A stretch of DNA of 12,497 nt, taken from positions 1 to 12,497 of the forward strand of contig VBPB01000084.1 of the NCBI GenBank assembly GCA_005893365.1, written 5' to 3'. The notes below the pieces were generated by a model. The model made no database searches and was not told where the DNA came from. It saw nothing but the letters and a program-made list of their open reading frames with translations. This DNA comes from Candidatus Eiseniibacteriota bacterium. GTDB taxonomy: Bacteria; Eisenbacteria; RBG-16-71-46. Below are positions 1 through 6,352 of this stretch, piece by piece; positions within the stretch are counted from its first letter, which is position 1, and every line of letters begins with the position of its first letter. The translations under genes were made by a program, and so were the position numbers.

Positions 1-1258
1 ATACCAGCCCTGCAAAGTACACGGGAAGAAGCGCCGCAAAACTGTACGCGATGGAGAAGCTGATGCCTCGCCCGAGAACGACCTCGGGGTTGAGCGAATA
101 GCTCAGCGCCAAGCCGGCGAAAAGTCCCGCGTACGCGAGCGAGTAAGGCAGCCGTGTCGCGAGCGTCACCGTCAGGTTCGCCGCGACGATCAGAGTAAGC
201 ACCACGATAATCGCGACAGCCGATACCACCCACGTCGTTCCGAACAACAGAGCCAGCCGGTTGATCGCGTACACCTCCATCAGCAGGAAGGCCGATCCAA
301 GAAAGAAGAGATGTCCGTGGTACGCGCTGAACCGTGCCGGAGAAAGCGCGTATCTGCGGATGAACGCCACAGATCCGAATGCAAGCAGGATCACGACGAG
401 CACGTACGCCCGCGGAACAGCTCGCTCAGGTAAGTACAGAAACGGCCAATCGTCGGTCGGCACGGCAGCGGCTCGGACATCGGTCGATCCGGGTTGACTG
501 ACCGCGCCGTCGACCTGGCAATCGTAGGTGATCCAGGCTGACTCGGGCACCTCACGGGTTTGAACGGCCGAACCGCACGCGGCTTCGAGAATGCGGACGA
601 ACCGCATCCGGAACCAGTCGCGGAAGGTCGCGGCCGTCACGACGATTCTTCCTCCCGGCCGCACGAGCCTTCGCGCTTCCTGGAAGCTCTCTTCGGTGAA
701 GACGTAGTTGTCGAGGCGGACGCTCGAGATACCGAGCTGCGTATGCGAGTCCAGGAGCCCGAACACCACCGCATCGTAGGTCCCTGCGGGCAGTCGACGA
801 AATGCGGCGCGGGCGTCGTCGATGATCACGCGAACGCGCGGGTCGGCGTAGGGACGCTCCGGATGGTATCGGCGGCCAAGGGACACGATCGCCGGATCGA
901 TGTCGACGGCGTCGACCGCGGTCGCGCCGGCGCGCAGCGCAGCGGCAACATCATTGCCGGTGCCGGCGCCGACGATGAGGACGCGGTTGATGGGATGGGG
1001 CAGGGCGCGAAAAGCCTCGTCGTAGTGTGGAAACGGATTCCCTCCGGCGCGCGCCACCGCCTCGGGTCGCAGATCGACGGCCACCTGGTAGAACACGTCG
1101 GAGATATCAACCAGGTATCCGGCGATTTCCGGCCCCGCAGGCACCGCCCGCAGGGCGATGGGCTGGCCAACAAGCTTTTGATAGGGAGACCATATCGTCT
1201 CGCCGACGTGTGGCGCGACGGCGACAGCGCTCACGATAATCAGGGCGGCGCCCCACAT
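1..1258 (-). CDS. Spermidine-synthase-like membrane protein, C-terminal part (partial, runs off left edge)
   Basis: The frame is open from the window edge to the TAG at 1283-1285. The first ATG after that TAG is at 1256-1258, so at least 419 codons are present. Residues about 1-16 form a membrane helix, followed by a typical family motif (IWSPYQKL, 22-29). Next comes a Rossmann SAM-type domain with GAGTGND (97-103), an acidic end of strand 2 (VDIDP, 118-122), GLLDSHT (167-173) and PGGRIVV (201-207). After about residue 283 several hydrophobic segments follow, including the characteristic FFLGSAFLLMEVYAINRLAL. The family is annotated as spermidine synthase-like. Its true reaction is unknown, and aminopropyltransfer is not shown here. 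There is no good ribosome binding site before the ATG, so this is more likely the downstream half of one gene broken by the TAG than a separate gene. Family assignment is firm; independent translation is uncertain. Confidence 0.8.
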   Translation of the reverse strand, partial: MWGAALIIVSAVAVAPHVGETIWSPYQKLVGQPIALRAVPAGPEIAGYLVDISDVFYQVAVDLRPEAVARAGGNPFPHYDEAFRALPHPINRVLIVGAGTGNDVAAALRAGATAVDAVDIDPAIVSLGRRYHPERPYADPRVRVIIDDARAAFRRLPAGTYDAVVFGLLDSHTQLGISSVRLDNYVFTEESFQEARRLVRPGGRIVVTAATFRDWFRMRFVRILEAACGSAVQTREVPESAWITYDCQVDGAVSQPGSTDVRAAAVPTDDWPFLYLPERAVPRAYVLVVILLAFGSVAFIRRYALSPARFSAYHGHLFFLGSAFLLMEVYAINRLALLFGTTWVVSAVAIIVVLTLIVAANLTVTLATRLPYSLAYAGLFAGLALSYSLNPEVVLGRGISFSIAYSFAALLPVYFAGLV

Positions 1259-1282
1259 CGCATGTCGGCGGTTGTCGAGCCA

Positions 1283-1285
1283 CTA
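1283..1285 (-). other. In-frame TAG splitting the spermidine-synthase-like gene
   Basis: The plus-strand bases CTA read as TAG on the minus strand. The reading frame on both sides is the same and is coding on both sides: WVLIGLVPLL before the stop and WLDNRRHAMWG after it. One substitution (from CAG or TGG, for example) would explain it. TAG is also the stop codon of the DJ-1/PfpI gene at 3065-3067, which argues against TAG being reassigned in this genome. Confidence 0.85.
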
Positions 1286-2167
1286 CAACAGCGGGACAAG
1301 TCCGATCAGTACCCACAGCCATGGCGGCGTCCACAAGTAGCCAAGGATGAGGAACGCAGCGCTTCCGATAAGACTGCCGGCGATGTTGACGCTATACGCA
1401 GTGAGCCGCGGTAGTCGCTCGAAAGCATCGCCCAGCAGACGTCCGATCGGAACGAAGAGGGACGCGAGAGTCAGCAGCGTGATCAGACAGAACACTCCCA
1501 TGCCGACTTGTCCCGCGAACGCGACGGCCTCGGACGGATCGCGTACGACGATGTCCCCCAGGACCTGTTCGCTGCTCGCTGCCGCTGCAAAGCCTCCGAG
1601 CGCTCCGGCGAATACGAATGCGCCTCCGGCAAGAAAGATCGCCAGTGGGACGAACCACAACAAAAAAGCGATCACATGCCGCGGACGTCCTCCGCCGATC
1701 GCACAGCCGATGCCGAGTCCCAGGTATACCGCGATCAGCGGGACATTCTTGAAGAACGAAAACACTCGTAACTGCGATCGCGTATAACGGATCAGCGCCA
1801 ACTCGAGGAACAAGGCGACGAAGCTGGCGATGAAGAGCGTCAGGCGCGGCCGATCTGTCAGGCGCGGCGCAGCGGCCCCCGGCGCGTCGCTCAGCATCGC
1901 GTCGATCACGGTGCGCCACCGCGCCGTTACCAGCACAAGCAGCAGCAGGGCGGCTCCAGATGCGGCCGTTTGCAGTCCCTGGTTCTGTTGTGTGTGGCTG
2001 AGAACGAAAAAGCTTCCCGCGAATGCCAGCGACGCCCCGAGGCAGGCGCAAAGCAGCAGCCAATGGCGTAACACGTTGTTCGAGATTGTTTCCAGGACGG
2101 AAGTAAAGATAACACTAGGAGGTGACTGTCGGGCTGGAGGGACGCTCGCGTCGAAAACGGCAGGCAT
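1283..2167 (-). pseudogene. Spermidine-synthase-like membrane protein, N-terminal membrane half, cut by an amber codon
   Basis: These 294 codons from the ATG at 2165-2167 encode about six to eight hydrophobic segments and no soluble domain. Recognisable family pieces are SFVALFLELALIRY (115-128), LIAVYLGLGIGCAIGG (144-159) and YSVNIAGSLIGSAAF (258-272), which in relatives lead straight into the last helix and the SAM-fold domain. Here the reading stops at TAG at 1283-1285, and the missing part follows in the same frame. A GTG at 2204-2206 would add 13 residues. I prefer the ATG because the extra residues are charged and not family-like, but neither start has a strong Shine-Dalgarno sequence. 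A short, complete membrane protein is possible but less likely than a nonsense mutation or a sequencing error. GC is lower than in the rest of the window. Confidence 0.75.
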
Positions 2168-2244
2168 GGCGGTTTTCCGAAAAGTCTGCTCGCGGCTTTG
2201 TCGCACCGCTCAGTTTCTTATCGAGCCATGTGGGTAAGCAAGCG

Positions 2245-2364
2245 TCAGCCGATTTCTCCGGACCAGTCTTCGGTCTTCACGATGCGGTACCTCGGGAGGG
2301 ATGACTCGTCGGCGTCCGGCTCGCTTTCGTAGACAAACGTCAGATGATGGGCCCAGGCCTTCAC
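2245..2364 (-). pseudogene. 39-codon coding-like remnant, unrecognised
   Basis: This is a short open frame starting with GTG at 2362-2364 and ending in TGA. It ends LPRYRIVKTEDWSGEIG and contains KAWAHHLTFVYESEPDADES. The amino-acid mix (aromatics, acids, few Arg/Ala runs) looks like a real protein rather than a high-GC shadow frame. The frame closes upstream at a TGA (2386-2388). There is no clear ribosome binding site. It is probably the C-terminal remnant of a degraded gene; a small intact gene is the alternative. I do not recognise the family. Confidence 0.35.
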
Positions 2365-2458
2365 GCGGGCCGCGCCTTCGCGGCCTCATAGGGCGTGTCG
2401 AGCGGGTGAGGGATTGAGTCTGAGTGGCTCGGCCGCAGTGCTAGGTAACGCGCAGGCC

Positions 2459-2638
2459 CGCGAAGCCCGTTCGCGAGCGGTAGGGGCAGCCGGAGCGAGG
2501 CCGCTCCTGATGACCAAGCGCGTGCTAGGCGAGCGAAACAACTCCGCTCGCGTCGAGCCCGAAGTTGCACGCCGCAGGAAGTCGCAAAGCGCCGCATCTC
2601 GAGTGCAACTCGGCCTTCGACAAGAAACCTTGACGAAG
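2459..2638. repeat. Cluster of five inverted repeats in a gene-poor stretch
   Basis: The 2207-2662 gap holds the small remnant above and then consecutive hairpin-capable repeats. They are CGCGAA/TTCGCG (2459-2464, 2470-2475); GGAGC/GCTCC (2492-2496, 2503-2507); GCGAGCG/CGCTCGC (2529-2535, 2545-2551); AGTTGCAC/GTGCAACT (2563-2570, 2603-2610); and CTTCGACAAG / CTTGACGAAG (2615-2638), a 10-nt arm with one A/A mismatch and an AAAC loop. The pairings are read directly from the sequence. The function is unknown: possibilities are REP-like elements, a structured RNA or a decayed recombination site. No T-run follows, so a standard terminator is not indicated. Confidence 0.5.
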
Positions 2639-2649
2639 CAAGTTGCCGC

Positions 2650-2655
2650 TAGACT
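2650..2655 (+). promoter_or_regulatory. Candidate -10 box for a leaderless GNAT transcript
   Basis: TAGACT lies 7 nt upstream of the GNAT ATG (2663). A TTGACG (2630-2635) lies upstream, but with a short 14-nt spacer. No Shine-Dalgarno sequence is present, so transcription would start at or next to the ATG. This is inference from spacing only. Confidence 0.35.
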
Positions 2656-2662
2656 GGCCGCC

Positions 2663-2941
2663 ATGCGGATCCGGCCGTTCGATCCACGCGACGTCGAGGA
2701 CGTGCTGCGCATGGTGCGCGAGCTCTACGTCGACGATCCCTCGCCGCACGCTCCTGGCGACGAGCACGTGCGCCGCACGCTCGGCGTGATCACCGACGAG
2801 CGGCGCGGCGCGGTGTGGCTCGCCGACGACGGCGAGGGGACGCCGCCGTTCGCCTACATGTTCCTGACCAAGGTGTGGTCGAACGAGCTCGGCGGCGACC
2901 TCGTGTTCATCGACGAGCTGTGGGTGGCACGCGAGCGGCGC
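2663..2941 (+). pseudogene. GNAT-family N-acetyltransferase, 3'-truncated
   Basis: The protein begins MRIRPFDPRDVEDVLRMV, the usual GNAT first strand and helix. It continues through GAVWLADDGE, FAYMFLTKVW and the central strand VFIDELWVARERR (about residues 81-93), which normally runs into the acetyl-CoA pyrophosphate loop (R/Q-x-x-G-x-G/A). That loop and the whole C-terminal half are absent: after R93 the frame becomes Arg-rich and lies antisense to the DJ-1 gene. About 93 residues of the usual 140-170 remain. The frame stays open to 3712 only because the DNA is GC-rich. It cannot bind acetyl-CoA in the normal way, so I call it a broken gene. The ATG at 2663 is chosen because homology begins exactly there. 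Confidence 0.6.
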
Positions 2942-3029
2942 AGAGATCCACGGCGACTCGTACGTGCTCGTGCTCTCGGCGCAGGCCGACATCGACCACG
3001 CGGTGGCTCACCGGCGCTCGCGGGTGTGA
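2940..3029 (+). pseudogene. Orphan 3' coding fragment abutting the GNAT remnant
   Basis: In the frame +1 relative to GNAT, 29 codons with strong G/C third positions read AEIHGDSYVLVLSAQADID and on to HRRSRV, then TGA. This looks like the C-terminal end of another protein joined to the cut GNAT gene. I do not recognise the family with confidence. The join lies at about 2938-2942, which suggests a deletion fusing two genes, or an assembly join. Confidence 0.35.
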
Positions 3030-3045
3030 TGGACGCGCGCGGGCT

Positions 3046-3061
3046 CGGCTTCGGGGAGCCG
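3046..3061 (-). terminator. Hairpin just after the DJ-1/PfpI stop codon
   Basis: CGGCT / AGCCG with a 6-nt loop begins 3 nt after the stop of the minus-strand gene. There is no T-run, so it is at best a weak or factor-assisted terminator. Confidence 0.25.
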
Positions 3062-3064
3062 ACA

Positions 3065-3718
3065 CTACCGCCCGGTTGCGGCGGCGAGCCAGTGGGTCTG
3101 GTTCAGCTGCGCCGCGAACGGATCGCGCGCGGCATCGGTGTGCCACTGATATTCGGTGACGGTCGCGATCGCCTCCGCGCGCGAGCGGCCGTACAGGCGC
3201 GCGATCACGCCGAGTGCCATGTCGGTACCCGCGGAGACACCCGACGCCGTCACGAACGGGCCGTCCTCGACCCAGCGCGCCTGCTCGACCCAGTCGACCT
3301 TCTCGCTCTGGCTGCGCGCGAGCTCGAAGAAGATCTTGTTCGACGTCGCGCGCCGGCCGTCGAGCAGCCCTGCGCGCGCGAACAGCGCCGACCCCGAGCA
3401 CACCGACATCGCCACCTCCGCGCTGCGCGCGCGCGTGCGCAGGAACTCGTGCAGCGCGTCGTTGCCGAGCTGCGCGAGTGTGCCGATGCCGCCGGGCAGC
3501 AGCAGCAGGTCGAGCGCGGGGCAGTCAGCGAAGCCGTAGCGCGCGAGCGACTCGGGTCCCTGGGCCGAGCGCACCGGACCCGCCTCTTGCGCGACGGTCT
3601 CGATCCGCAGCTCGGGACCGAGACAGCCGAACATCTCGAGCGGCCCGTAGAGATCGAGCAGCTCGAATTCGGGATAGAGGATCGCACCCAGCGTTCGGAC
3701 GCGAGTCGGTGAGGTCAT
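3065..3718 (-). CDS. DJ-1/PfpI (ThiJ) family protein, isonitrile-hydratase-like
   Basis: This intact 217-residue protein has the class I glutamine-amidotransferase-like fold. The N-terminus reads LGAILYPEFELLDLYGPLEMF (residues 10-30), the pattern of the isonitrile hydratase / AraC-associated PfpI branch. The nucleophile elbow is MSVCSGS with Cys107, followed by the branch-typical GLLDGRRATS (117-126). Length matches the family (about 200-230). Likely chemistry is a cysteine-dependent hydratase or glyoxalase-type reaction in the cytoplasm; the substrate is unknown. The ATG at 3716-3718 is chosen because a clear GAGGAG sits 7 nt upstream and homology begins here. A longer frame to 3808 would add an Arg-rich non-family extension. 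It is transcribed divergently from the GST operon. The stop is TAG. Confidence 0.88.
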   Translation of the reverse strand: MTSPTRVRTLGAILYPEFELLDLYGPLEMFGCLGPELRIETVAQEAGPVRSAQGPESLARYGFADCPALDLLLLPGGIGTLAQLGNDALHEFLRTRARSAEVAMSVCSGSALFARAGLLDGRRATSNKIFFELARSQSEKVDWVEQARWVEDGPFVTASGVSAGTDMALGVIARLYGRSRAEAIATVTEYQWHTDAARDPFAAQLNQTHWLAAATGR

Positions 3719-3723
3719 TGATC

Positions 3724-3765
3724 GGCTCCTCGTGTGGCGCGCGGACGCCACGAGGATCGGGAGCC
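3724..3765. promoter_or_regulatory. Inverted repeat over the DJ-1/PfpI ribosome binding site
   Basis: Arms CCTCGTGTGGCG (3728-3739) and CGCCACGAGG (3746-3755) pair over 10 bp with a 2-nt bulge. An outer GGCTCC (3724-3729) can pair with GGAGCC (3760-3765). On the minus-strand transcript either pairing covers the GAGGAG ribosome binding site. It could be an operator in the 116-bp divergent region or an RNA hairpin that limits translation. Confidence 0.35.
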
Positions 3766-3822
3766 GCGCGCGTGGCCGCAACGACAACGATCCCACGGAT
3801 CCAGACAATCGGGCTCGGTTGG

Positions 3823-3828
3823 TATCTT
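3823..3828 (+). promoter_or_regulatory. Candidate -10 box for the GST operon
   Basis: TATCTT lies 6 nt upstream of the GTG start at 3835 in an otherwise GC-rich divergent region. The -35 match is poor (TCCAGA at the right spacing). No Shine-Dalgarno sequence precedes the GTG, which suggests a leaderless or near-leaderless transcript. Confidence 0.35.
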
Positions 3829-3834
3829 TTCGCC

Positions 3835-4530
3835 GTGACGCCCCGGATCGTGCTGTACGGGCCGCGCGTGATGCCGCTCACCGAGAAGGTGGGGCGCGCG
3901 CTGCGCGTGAAGCGGCTCGCGTTCGAGGTGGTGGAGCCCGCGAGCGCGGAGGACTACCGGCGGCTCTCGCCCGAGACCGGGCTCCTGCCCGTGCTCGAGG
4001 TGGACGGCACGCGGATCCCGGACTCGGCCGCGATCCTCGATTTCCTCGACGGGCGCTTCCCCGACCCGCCGCTCGTCTCGTCCAACTTGCGCGTTGCCCG
4101 CGAGCAGCGGCGGCTCGAGCAGTGGATCGACCAGACGCTCGCGTTCTACATGCTGCGCTGGGTGCGCGCGCTGATCGGGCCAGACGTGCCGTTGCCCGTG
4201 GCGGGCGGCGGGTTTCCGGCCGGGTCGCTGTCCAAACTCGGGCTCCTCGACGCCGAGGGGAAGATCCACTCCGAGGTGTTCGACCCGCCCGCGGGTGGGC
4301 CGGGAGACGAGTTCAGGCGCCGCCTCGACGATCTCGAACAGATGCTCGGATCGAGGCGCTATTTCTATTCGGATCGGATCAGCCGCGCGGATCTCTCCGT
4401 GTGCGCGTCGCTCTCGGTGATGTACCGCGACGCCTACCCCGGCGCCCGGGCGCGGCTCGCGGAGCGCAAGGCGCTGTTCGACCACGTCGAGCGCGTGCTG
4501 GTCGAGACAGGCGGGGCGGAGCCGATATGA
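3835..4530 (+). CDS. Glutathione S-transferase-like protein
   Basis: This 231-residue cytoplasmic protein starts with GTG. The thioredoxin-fold N-domain spans about residues 4-80: RIVLYGPRVMPLTEKV, then GLLPVLEVDGTRIPDS (49-64) with the conserved cis-Pro52 and the Asp-Ser pair that in GSTs contact the glutathione gamma-glutamyl group. The all-helical C-domain follows (about 88-225), with REQRRLEQWID near its start and ISRADLSV near the end, the usual N-capping box position. The residue after LYGP is Arg, not the Ser/Cys/Tyr of classical catalytic GSTs, so activity is uncertain. The start is chosen because the fold begins here; the frame is open further upstream but not family-like. It is the first gene of a three-gene operon, 13 bp ahead of the ABC exporter, which fits shared glutathione chemistry. 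Confidence 0.85.
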   Translation: MTPRIVLYGPRVMPLTEKVGRALRVKRLAFEVVEPASAEDYRRLSPETGLLPVLEVDGTRIPDSAAILDFLDGRFPDPPLVSSNLRVAREQRRLEQWIDQTLAFYMLRWVRALIGPDVPLPVAGGGFPAGSLSKLGLLDAEGKIHSEVFDPPAGGPGDEFRRRLDDLEQMLGSRRYFYSDRISRADLSVCASLSVMYRDAYPGARARLAERKALFDHVERVLVETGGAEPI

Positions 4531-4543
4531 CGCCTCGCGCGCG

Positions 4544-6352
4544 ATGAGCGAGCGCAATGCCCCGGCCGAGGGGCGCGGCGACCTCGCGGTCGTCGCCACG
4601 TTGGTGCCCTACCTGCGCCCCTATGCGCTGCGGATCGCGTTCGCACTTGCGCTGATCCTGATCGCGAAGCTCCTGCTCCTGCTCGTGCCGGTCATGCTGA
4701 AGCGGATCGTCGACCAGCTCGAGCTGAAACCGAGCCTGGTGCTGCTGCCGGTGGCGCTGCTCGTCTCGTACGGCGCGGCGCGGATCGGCGTGACGCTGTT
4801 CACCGAGCTGCGCCAGGTCGTGTTCGCACGCGTGATGGCGCGCGTCTCCCGGCGCGTGACGCTGCGCGTGTTCGAGCACCTGCACTCGCTCTCGCTCGCG
4901 TTCCACCTCGACCGCCGCACCGGCGGCGTCGCGCGCGACGTCGAGCGGGGCGGCGCCGCGATCTCCGATCTGCTCGATCTCACGATCTACACGATCCTGC
5001 CCACCGCGCTCGAGGTGGTGCTGGTCACGGCGGTGCTGTTCTGGGCCTACGATTGGAGCTTTGCGCTGATCACGCTCGCGACGCTGCTCGCCTACACCGT
5101 CTGGACGTTCGCGGTGACCGAGTGGCGCACGCGCTTCTTCCGCGCCGCGGTCGAAGCCGACACGCGCGCGAACGAGCGCGCCGTCGACTCGCTGCTCAAC
5201 TACGAGACGGTCAAGTACTTCAACAACGAGGCGCACGAGGCGGCGCGCTACGACGAGCGGCTGCGCGAGCTCGAGGACGCGCGCGTGAAAGCCCAGAAGT
5301 CGCTCGCGGTGCTGAACCTCGGCCAGACGGTGGCCGTCTCGGTTGGCGTCACCGCGATGATGTGGCGCGCCGCGGCGGGCGTGGTGGCGGGGAGGCTCAC
5401 GGTGGGCGATCTCGTCCTCGTCAACGCCTATCTGCTCCAGCTCTCCGCGCCGCTGTTCCTGCTCGGGATGGTGTACCGCGAGTTCAAGCAGGCGCTCGTG
5501 AACATGGAGCGGCTGTTCGGGCTGCTCGACCAGCCGCGCGACGTGCAGGACCGACCGGGGGCGGAGGTGCTGCGCGTCGCGCGCCCGCGGATCCACTTCG
5601 ACGCGGTGCGCTTCGGCTACGACCCGCGCCGCGAGATCCTGCACGGCGTCGACTTCGAGATCGCACCCGGCGGCACGGTGGCGGTGGTCGGCCATTCCGG
5701 CTCGGGCAAATCGACGCTCTCGCGGCTGCTCTACCGCTTCTACGACGTGGACGCGGGCGCGATCCGGATCGACGGCCGCGACCTGCGCGAGTTCAAGCAG
5801 GACTCGCTGCGCGCGGCGATCGGCATCGTTCCGCAGGACACGGTGCTGTTCAACGACACGATCTACTACAACATCCGCTACGGGCGTCCCGATGCGAGCC
5901 GCGCCGAGGTGGAGGCGGCCGCGCGCGCGGCGCACATCCACGCGTTCATCGCGGCGCTGCCCGACGGCTACGAGACGGAGGTCGGCGAGCGCGGGCTCAA
6001 GCTCTCCGGCGGTGAGAAGCAGCGCGTGGCGATCGCGCGCGCGCTGCTGAAGAACCCGGCGATCCTGATCTTCGACGAGGCGACCTCCGCGCTCGACTCG
6101 AAGTCGGAAAAGGCGATCCAGGCCGAGCTCGAGCGGATCTCGGTCGGCCGCACGGCGCTCGTGATCGCGCATCGGCTCTCGACGGTGATGAACGCCGACG
6201 AGATCCTCGTGATCGATGCGGGCCGGATCGTCGAGCGCGGCAGCCACGACGCGCTGCTCGCGGCGCGCGGGCTCTACGCGCGGATGTGGCAGCTCCAGCA
6301 GGAGGGGCGCGACGAGGGCGCGTCGCCCGCGCCGCAGGTCGCGGCGCGGTGA
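4544..6352 (+). CDS. Atm1-type ABC exporter (fused membrane and ATPase domains)
   Basis: This 602-residue half-transporter acts as a dimer in the inner membrane. The membrane domain covers about residues 25-320, with six helices. It carries Atm1/HMT1 hallmarks: FHLDRRTGGVARDVERGG, LLNYETVKYFNNE (residues 217-229) and LNLGQ with Asn258 and Gln261, whose spacing matches the glutathione-contacting Asn/Gln pair of NaAtm1. The ATPase domain has Walker A GHSGSGKST (383-391), the Q-loop VPQDTVLFND, signature LSGGEKQ (487-493), Walker B ILIFDE (507-512) and the H-loop His543, all intact. Known relatives export glutathione disulfide, glutathione-metal conjugates or, in mitochondria, a sulfur/iron species. 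The ATG at 4544 lacks a strong ribosome binding site, so translation is probably coupled to the GST gene. Its stop overlaps the EamA start. Confidence 0.95.
   Translation: MSERNAPAEGRGDLAVVATLVPYLRPYALRIAFALALILIAKLLLLLVPVMLKRIVDQLELKPSLVLLPVALLVSYGAARIGVTLFTELRQVVFARVMARVSRRVTLRVFEHLHSLSLAFHLDRRTGGVARDVERGGAAISDLLDLTIYTILPTALEVVLVTAVLFWAYDWSFALITLATLLAYTVWTFAVTEWRTRFFRAAVEADTRANERAVDSLLNYETVKYFNNEAHEAARYDERLRELEDARVKAQKSLAVLNLGQTVAVSVGVTAMMWRAAAGVVAGRLTVGDLVLVNAYLLQLSAPLFLLGMVYREFKQALVNMERLFGLLDQPRDVQDRPGAEVLRVARPRIHFDAVRFGYDPRREILHGVDFEIAPGGTVAVVGHSGSGKSTLSRLLYRFYDVDAGAIRIDGRDLREFKQDSLRAAIGIVPQDTVLFNDTIYYNIRYGRPDASRAEVEAAARAAHIHAFIAALPDGYETEVGERGLKLSGGEKQRVAIARALLKNPAILIFDEATSALDSKSEKAIQAELERISVGRTALVIAHRLSTVMNADEILVIDAGRIVERGSHDALLAARGLYARMWQLQQEGRDEGASPAPQVAAR

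Noticed and set aside
560..1414. Open frame of 284 codons on the plus strand
   Set aside because: Antisense to the spermidine-synthase-like gene, whose minus-strand frame has clear family motifs.
2113..2124. AGGAGGTG resembling a plus-strand ribosome binding site with a GTG
   Set aside because: It lies inside the minus-strand gene, the GTG overlaps the purine run itself, and the short frame that follows has no protein-like character.
2215..2241. Possible sigma-70 promoter for the left gene (minus-strand TTGCTT, 15 nt, TAAGAA)
   Set aside because: Both boxes are weak matches and the spacing is short; not enough to list as a feature.
2563..2610. Integron attC-like site in the AGTTGCAC/GTGCAACT repeat
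   Set aside because: The arms do not fit the GTTRRRY / RYYYAAC core sites, and no integrase or cassette array is present.
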